This document shows, piece by piece, positions 57,925 through 64,000 of a stretch of 64,000 nucleotides of DNA. Position numbers and translations under genes: made by a program. Every line of letters starts with the position of its first letter. The first letter of the stretch is position 1. Below the pieces are notes generated by a model, which was not told the DNA's origin, made no database searches, and worked only from the letters and a program-made list of their open reading frames with translations. Origin of the DNA: Davidsoniella eucalypti (Eukaryota > Ascomycota > Sordariomycetes > Microascales > Ceratocystidaceae); assembly GCA_004009845.1 (NCBI GenBank), contig RMBW01000060.1, positions 124,001 through 188,000 of the forward strand. The letters are read 5' to 3'.

Positions 57925-58785
57925 TATTTATTTATTTATTTATCATTTTACGTCTTTATGTGGATCACGTGGATCCGACCCTAATGATTCGTTAGACGTC
58001 GAGAAACCCTAATGGTCCTCGAAAATCCCCCCATAATGGAGGTCCAAACTAAAAAGCAAATCAGAAAAACACAAAAAGCAAGAACAAATTTCGCATGGTG
58101 GAAGCAGTGGAGAAGAACAAGCAGCGCTAACCTGGCTAAACTTGTTTGTTTACTGTCCACCTAGCAGGTTGGTTGAGACACAAAGGAAAAGACCAGAGTG
58201 CTCAGGGTGCGAGGAAGGTGCTCAAGGAGACAGCTATCGCGAGGTCAGTGTCGGGGGATCGGGAAGGGTCAAGCAGCATTAAGCTAAACTTTCTTCACAG
58301 CCGTCCCCCTGGTGGGTTGTTGGAAAACACAGAGGAAACCCAATGTGTTTTCATTGTGAGGGAGCGACTCAAGGAGAAGCTATCACAATTTGTTTTGGCA
58401 TGATCAAATGAAGTGCAAAGCACAACAAAAGAAGAGCCGGAAATGTCGGGCAACTGGAACCTTCAAAGTGTTACCCTCCGAGTGTGAGTGTGAATTCCTG
58501 AGCAGCGGAGATGAGGCTCGGGAGACCAGCGATCTCGAAAAGTGTAGAGAAAAGGGGGTGAGCGATCGTTGGTGAGAATGACCCTCGAGAGAGGAAGAAA
58601 CGGGCTCAAGGCCTCACAAAACGGAGCATCATGAAATAAATCAATAGATGGGAGAGAATGGACAGCGACATTGGTGATATGTAATGGTCGCTCTTAAAAA
58701 CCCACGACGAAGGGGAATTTTTCTTTGGACAAAGGAGGAGGCACCGAAAACTCAAAGGTACCCCCGAGGGTTGTAGGAGGGAAGC
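57925..58785 (+). mobile_element. Repeated retroelement-like block, copy 2
   Basis: Nearly the same as 44326-45194, preceded by a TTTA simple repeat (57926-57945). The broken frames are shared between the two copies (for example the stretch ending EKLSQFVLA), so both come from an already degenerate source. Confidence 0.6.
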
Positions 58786-58907
58786 ATCCACAGTTACAGT
58801 GTAACAATTACAGAATAATGAACGGCGGAGTCCCCACCTGAAGGAGACACCGAAGAGGGTACAAGTCTTCAAGAAATTGCGTCTTTCGGAGGAAGGTTGA
58901 GAGCCAA
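58783..58907 (-). mobile_element. Short LINE 3' fragment
   Basis: The reverse complement matches 48640-48770 (for example TCTTGAAGACTTGT, TTACACTGTAAC). It joins the block above to the inverted family-A upstream spacer. Confidence 0.7.
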
Positions 58908-59349
58908 GATCTATCCAACAACCAATTTGCATCTCTTTGAACTACTGCTTTTTATATGATACTGAATACTGCTTACTTACCAGATTTTAAACTATGTATA
59001 ATTTCGGGGGTAAGCCCGGTGAACTCCGCAGATGGATCAGATGTTTATGGGTTGGCCTTTCCAAGTGCTTGGGGTGTTCAGGAAGGGCCATATCTAGTTA
59101 TATCTCTTTTGTTATAACTTGTTCAACCTAGAATGTAGTTACTTGGCTCATGACCTATCAAGACCCCAAGCTTCTCTAATATAGTATAGTGTCGTTCCGG
59201 ACTAGATGTAACTAGTTTTTGCCTACACTTATACAATTATCCTTGTTGAGTGGCCTGTAGTGTGTCCGTGCTTTTATCTATGTACGGTGATATCGGGGGT
59301 GATATCGGGGTTTTTACATTGTTGCATGAGCATATAGACATATTGAAAG
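58908..59349. repeat. Family-A upstream spacer, inverted
   Basis: Reverse complement of about 6170-6590. No gene is seen. Confidence 0.6.
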
Positions 59350-59569
59350 TGGCTTTAGAGAAGAAGAGGAGGTGATATACAAAAAGAAGACTCAGCTCAG
59401 CCTAAGAAACAAGACATAAGTATTCGGTTACTCACTGTTTCGGATCTTATTCTCACCACCTTCACCATCACCCTCACCTCTCTCTCTCTCCACTCTTACT
59501 ATCCTTGATACAGCTCTGCCAAATCTATAGTATCATCCTTTCATCACCTTATCTTCTCGCTCTATCACT
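59350..59569 (+). promoter_or_regulatory. Family-A promoter and CT-rich leader (best readable copy)
   Basis: This block is kept in front of all eight family-A genes. It contains GAGGAGGTGATATACAAAAA, then GACTCAGCTCAGCCTAAGAA and ACAAGACATAAGTATT, followed by a long CACC/CTCT pyrimidine-rich leader (about 59455-59500) and ATCACC before the ATG. The CT tract is typical of fungal core promoters. The near-identity argues for common regulation. No transcription factor site is assigned. Confidence 0.5.
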
Positions 59570-60301
59570 ATGAGATTCTTCAGTGTCCTCGCTCTCTGTG
59601 CTCTGGCCTCTAGCGCTGCTGTTCCGACGGCGCCCGTGAACCCGAGCCTTGAAAAGCTTTCTGTAGATGTTCAGGAGCGCTCCAATGAAGTTCCTCTTGA
59701 AGACATCACCTTCAACATCAAGACAAATGCGGTGTCTGAAGATGGTCAAGAGGAGGAGATAACTTTCAGTGCCAAGGACCACCCTCACCTATTTTCTCGT
59801 GGATCTGACTATGATTCGGTAAGTAGGGTTGGCCCATCGCTTGTTCGTGGAAAGTCATACTACTTTAGGCTATGCACAGTGCTCAGCGAAGATTACCAGG
59901 CCCAGCACCCTGTGATTGCCAGCATTGTTGAGCAGACCGGTTGCAACAACATCGCTCTACTTGTTGGCACTGTTGGTATGTACACCAACAGCTTCAGTGG
60001 TACCTCCTACCAAGTCCGCCGCGATAGTGATGACACCTGGTACTTGGCGAAAGGCAGTTATAGTGCTAGCTCCGCAAAGCGGTAAGTCTGATTATATGCC
60101 CTTATAGTTTTGAGTTTGTATGACAGTATGTACTAACGTTACCTTTACAGTGTGACTTGGGGTGGTGAAACCACTTCCGCTTTGATTTCTTCTAAAAGTA
60201 TTGTGTCGCTCTCCAACACCTGGATTGACTATTCCGGAGAAAGCTTTGACCTCACTTACAACGACCTGACTTACTACAATTGGATGGCTGAAGTACTTTA
60301 A
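59570..60301 (+). CDS. Family-A small secreted protein, copy 8
   Basis: Exons are 59570-60081 and 60151-60301, phase-2 intron with branch TACTAAC, 220 residues. Standard signal peptide and pro-region through HLFSR. Mature core: SDYDSVSRVGPSLV, YYFRLC, EQTGC, LLVGTVGMYTNSFSGTSYQV. One Y of the usual TYY is S, and the QR dipeptide before the variable turn is changed. The last exon starts VTWGGETTS and ends NWMAEVL. It faces PYM copy 5 (minus strand) about 2.7 kb away, the inverted form of the module. Closest to copy 6. Confidence 0.83.
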
Positions 60302-61602
60302 AGCGTACATGGCATCTGCTTGTTTTGGACCAGCGAATCAAGTTTTCATAGCTAGCAATGTCAAGCTGTAGCACCGTGGAGCTAGAAAGGGTGCTACAGG
60401 GCATTTCTATTAGCATTTACCATATCACATAGCCTCTGTGCTCTTCATAGTTTCGCATTTTTATCTCATAGCCTAGTCTTCCAGCCAGGTTTGACCTCCC
60501 CAAGATTTTGACTTGCACCTACTTGGCTCAAATCCTATTTTGTTGCCATTTTTGGTTTTTAATATCAGATATATGTTCTCATTTACAATCACCTGACCCC
60601 ATGATGACCTGTCGTTTCATTTATACCACTATCATACTAGGCTTGTAAGTTGGTAAACATATATCCCGTAAACTAGAAAGTATGTATTTTATAGTGCAAG
60701 ATTGGGCACTCTGCGTGCCAATCTCGTATATCATATTTGTCCACCATGAGGGTTAGAGACATACAATATGGCTGCAACCCCACTCCGTGGGAGGACATAA
60801 TCTGTAAGAGCCTAAGGTAAATCTTTGTCACAACTAGTGGAAAAGTAAAGGAAATAAAAAGGCAAAAGGAACTTGTAACTCAGAAGATACAATATTGAAC
60901 ACTGAAAAATGTTTGGCAAGTCAACTAAAGTCACATACTTAGCTACCAACATACTACCAAAACAGGCCTTGAACCTTTTCTGTTCTTTCACCCAAATTGA
61001 CATTGTAGGTAACAATTTAGACACAAGATTGAAAGATTATTAGTATATTTCGTGCTGTATGACACTTCAACACGACTACATCCACCAAAAACAAGAGTCA
61101 CTCTATATACACAGAGCATGTTGCACTTCTTATACACTACACAACTCATTCGGGACATCAATGTAAGAGAAAGTATTGCTGGCTAGACCTTAGTACACAG
61201 CCTGAGAACATAGAATGAACATATTGGGCTTCTCAGGTCTGGCTATATAAGTAAGAACAGACATCTCTCATAGATAATCATTAATCTAGCTCTGAAACGT
61301 CCAGTAAAAGGTTGCTATAAATTCTAGTCTGTCAGTACATCCCCATTTAATTGTTCACTCTCTCAAATTGAACTTCCACTCTTGCAATCCGGTGAAGTCA
61401 AAAATGAAAGACAACTTTAAACTACCAACAACACAATCAAACAGAGTCTATTCAGTAAGTTCTTAGGCCGTCTTAAACGATAAAACTACAGGTTTTGTCT
61501 AACACATTTGCTAGCTTATCAAAGTCAATATGTCGTAGCTCTCTGGCACTCAGTAGTGTCTTGTAGCTTTACCTTCTTGAGTACCTAATTCCATAGCTCT
61601 AA
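60302..61602. repeat. Family-A 3' flank, then unique DNA
   Basis: To about 61018 it is the inverted copy of 4418-5196. From there to 62580 the sequence is not seen elsewhere in the window. No gene in this part. Confidence 0.55.
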
Positions 61603-61929
61603 TTAAGTCTTGATACGTCCTTCCATCATTACGTATGAATATAATAGCATAGATTTCTGTTCTTGTGGTGTATCAATCCAAAATGGCCGCATTAGGGGCA
61701 ACAAAAACTCCAAGTCAATGCAAGGACTATTTCTATCGCTTAAACTTTTGTAGATTCTCGTCTTGCCTTTGTGGTCTTTCTCAATAATATTAGGAAGGAT
61801 ATAATTTGTAAGAATAAGAGCATTTCGAATTGGATTGGACTCGTTGTGCAACATTTCGTTGGGAATTAGAAGTTTGATATCACAATAGAAATTGGCCATC
61901 AAAAGGATCAAGGTAGTACTTAGCCGCAT
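61603..61929 (-). CDS. Candidate small secreted protein, unrecognised
   Basis: 108 codons, ATG at 61929. The first 16 residues (MRLSTTLILLMANFYC) look like a signal peptide, followed by a mixed hydrophilic domain. The pattern KSLSDRNSP, then LEFLLPLMRPFWIDTP and SMLLYSYVMMEGRI, loosely recalls the central strand region of ribonuclease T1-like secreted proteins of fungal pathogens. That likeness is weak, only one Cys remains in the mature part, and the catalytic residues are not demonstrable. It lies in unique DNA between a family-A gene and PYM copy 5. May be non-coding. Confidence 0.35.
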   Translation of the reverse strand: MRLSTTLILLMANFYCDIKLLIPNEMLHNESNPIRNALILTNYILPNIIEKDHKGKTRIYKSLSDRNSPCIDLEFLLPLMRPFWIDTPQEQKSMLLYSYVMMEGRIKT

Positions 61930-62978
61930 AATATTTTATGCACTCCTCACTTAGTCTTCAAAAGCTGCCAGCTGGCAAAGTGCCATATTTTCTTTATTTC
62001 TTTTGTACTACCATTTTCAATTGAGATATCAAGATAGTTTTGTTTCAATCTTTTTTATATACAGAACACATTATCCATCATATTCCTCATCAATCATACG
62101 TATGATACTGCTCTCTGGCTGAGTCTGACGTTGATACTTCAACATAGATGATGATAGGGCCATTGAAGCTGATGCTCTAGCTTTAGCAGAGGAAGACTGG
62201 CATTTAGGTTTTGGTTATACCTTTACACCTCCTCTGTGGGTGTTGAATATATTTTGAAAGCTTTTGGTATATATATATGTAGATTGAACAAGTGCTTTAT
62301 CGTTGCAAATTCTATTTTTAGATTGGAAATTATTTACATACATATGCCTAACACTTACATTTTCATAGCTCTGTAGCTCCATACTAGACCTACTTCAGGA
62401 TGACTTTCTACCCGACAATTCAACTATAAAGACAAATCTTCATCACGACAGACAATTTTAGTATGGTATATATCAAGATTGTCACAGCAGAGACAAGATG
62501 GCAATTATATGTTAGCCTTGATTGCTGAGCCTGATCGAATATGGCCTTTCGATTGTTCTTTTGAAAAATAGCATCAAGTGTAGAGACGGGGTAAGGAGTC
62601 AAATGCGACCAAAATTCTTGCTCATCAATATCTGAAGATTACTTTTCAAACTCTCCTAAGGACCCAAGTCTATATTAAGAAAAGTCCGCATATAGCAACT
62701 CTTCATATATTCTAGTATAGATGGCTGTGACAGCTGTACCAATCAGTACTTGAGAGTGCCTATTTTACCAAGTTAGCAACTTGTTCAATGAGGAAAGAAA
62801 AACTCCTGGGTATTGGAGATACTTACAAGTATATAGATAAATACCATATGTGCTCTATATGATTAGAGAGTTCAATAGCCAATACAATCAAGCCAAACAA
62901 GCTTTAAGGTACCAGGTCCTTGTGGCCTTCAATGGTTAGAAATATATTAATAAAACTAGAAAGAAACTTGCAAAACCC
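61930..62978. other. Unique DNA, then inverted PYM 3' flank
   Basis: Bases 62580-62978 are the reverse complement of the PYM 3' flank as at 28823-29220. A truncated copy of the retroposed word (CATAGCTCTGTAGCTCCATA) lies at about 62364. No gene is seen. Confidence 0.5.
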
Positions 62979-63839
62979 TCAAGTTTCCTTACACCTATCT
63001 GTCTTTTCCTCCTCCACTGCTTTATTTTGCTCCTCCTCATCAAAGCCCAGCTTGGCCAACTCGCTCACCAGCTCATCAATCTTGATAACCTTGGCCAATT
63101 GTTCCGGCAACAGCGTCTTTGTATCGCCTTTGTTCTTCAGGTCACGTGCCTGCTTGAGCTTCTTCTTAAGCGCCCGAGCCTTTTTCTCGTGCTTGACCTC
63201 TGGATCTTTCTGAACAACCGGAACTGCACCTTCTGGAGCTTTGTCAGACTCCATGGGCTCCGCAGGCTTTAGTGATGAGGGCACAGGCTTTCGAGAAGAG
63301 GTGGTAGAAGGTGGGCTAGACATTCTCCAAGACTGTTTCTTCATGAATGCTGGTGTGGGGCTAATTTGAGCAGACGTAGCCAAAGAAGCATTAGACATAG
63401 AACTCTGCACTGTTGCGCTCTGCCAAGATCCCGTCTCTTTGATGACAGCCACGCCATTTCTCACTTCTCCTCCCATATCCTGCTTTAGTGAGACACCTCC
63501 ATCCGGCTCTCCCGCCGTCGACCAAGACCTAGAAGCGCCCGCAGTTGTCGAGCTTGACGACCGATCTGGCAAGGTTGTTTTTGAAAGAGGTGCTGTTCTC
63601 GATGGAGTCGGTGATGGTGGTACGTCGGTCGGTTCTGGGCCGGCCGGGCCAGATGTGCGTGGAGATGCTCTCGCTCTACGGACACGATACCGCTCAATGT
63701 CTTCGGCGGGGCGGAAACCGGGCCGGATTCGAATTGCTCTGCGTGTAGTTCCATCGGCACGGGTCGATTCTGGAATCACACGCTGACCACTATTGTCAGT
63801 TATGATTCCGGCAGTGGTCGGCTGGCTAGGTAACGACAT
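62979..63839 (-). CDS. PYM homolog, copy 5, full length
   Basis: 286 residues, intronless. The Mago-binding N-terminus is unchanged from copy 1 (GIITDNSGQRVIPESTRADG, RAIRIRPGFRPAEDIERYR). The middle differs by a few substitutions and lacks the extra VV of copy 1 (PTDVPPSPTPSRTAP). The C-terminal helix reads LKKKLKQARDLKNKG and LLPEQLAKVIKIDELV, and the end is DRCKET as in copies 1 and 2. This is the only PYM copy on the minus strand. Its upstream block continues past the window end. Confidence 0.85.
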   Translation of the reverse strand: MSLPSQPTTAGIITDNSGQRVIPESTRADGTTRRAIRIRPGFRPAEDIERYRVRRARASPRTSGPAGPEPTDVPPSPTPSRTAPLSKTTLPDRSSSSTTAGASRSWSTAGEPDGGVSLKQDMGGEVRNGVAVIKETGSWQSATVQSSMSNASLATSAQISPTPAFMKKQSWRMSSPPSTTSSRKPVPSSLKPAEPMESDKAPEGAVPVVQKDPEVKHEKKARALKKKLKQARDLKNKGDTKTLLPEQLAKVIKIDELVSELAKLGFDEEEQNKAVEEEKTDRCKET

Positions 63840-64000
63840 TCTATGGCAGGGACTTGTTCCAGTTTTTATAAGAGTTTTAAATTTCGGTCTTCTACTCTAG
63901 AAGTTGGATTGGGAGTTCTGTTCAGGAGAGTCATGTATAGAGTAGAATACTCATAAGATAAAAGGAAAAAAGGATGAGGCTGACACCGTTAACAAAGTAT
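63840..64000. repeat. Inverted 5' flank of PYM copy 5
   Basis: Reverse complement of about 3045-3207; runs off the window end. No gene is seen. Confidence 0.7.

Overview
This is nuclear DNA from a filamentous ascomycete, most likely Pezizomycotina and possibly Sordariomycetes (the class is only a guess). The evidence is short GT-AG introns of about 57-70 bp with TACTAAC-type branch sites, pyrimidine-rich 5' leaders, and typical fungal housekeeping genes: an amino-acid permease, phosphoacetylglucosamine mutase (PCM1/AGM1), the MUS81 nuclease, riboflavin synthase (RIB5), the ribosome-assembly chaperone ACL4, the RWD protein GIR2 and alternative oxidase. No CRISPR, operon or bacterial signal is present.

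Layout. 0.1-2.2 kb: permease, cut by two introns. 2.3-11.8 kb: repeat-rich, with an intact PYM (Partner of Y14 and Mago) gene, two secreted-protein genes of family A and one of related family B. 11.8-21.9 kb: single-copy housekeeping island (PCM1, MUS81, RIB5, ACL4, GIR2), bracketed by inverted copies of the family-B locus (about 10.2-11.8 and 21.9-23.4 kb). 23.9-25.1 kb: alternative oxidase with one reading-frame break. 27.6-28.2 kb: remnant of a fungal kinase-like gene. 28.2-48 kb: a mosaic of further PYM, family-A and family-B copies, LINE fragments, a decayed Tc1/mariner element and another inverted-repeat element. 49.5-53.0 kb: a fragment of family B joined to a decayed arginine methyltransferase (PRMT1-type) 3' end, then a decayed large unknown gene. 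53.6-64.0 kb: more family A/B copies, a repeated retroelement-like block, and a last module in inverted orientation ending in an intact PYM gene.

The main finding is a recurring module: a PYM gene converging on a family-A secreted-protein gene, seen five times (about 3.2-5.9, 28.2-31.0, 34.4-37.3, 45.6-47.0 and, flipped, 59.6-63.8 kb). Family B often lies behind family A (about 7.5-11.1, 36.6-40.1 and 53.6-57.4 kb). Three PYM copies are full length, one lacks its Mago-binding N-terminus, and one keeps only its first 27 codons. There are eight family-A loci (seven with open frames, one with a nonsense codon) and five family-B loci (two intact, two pseudogenes, one fragment). Families A and B share a signal peptide, an acidic pro-region, a conserved two-cysteine core, and a phase-2 intron at the same place before a tryptophan- and glycine-containing last exon, so they look like one superfamily of candidate effectors. 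I do not recognise it as a named family. In family A the secretion/pro part is almost identical between copies while the mature domain varies.
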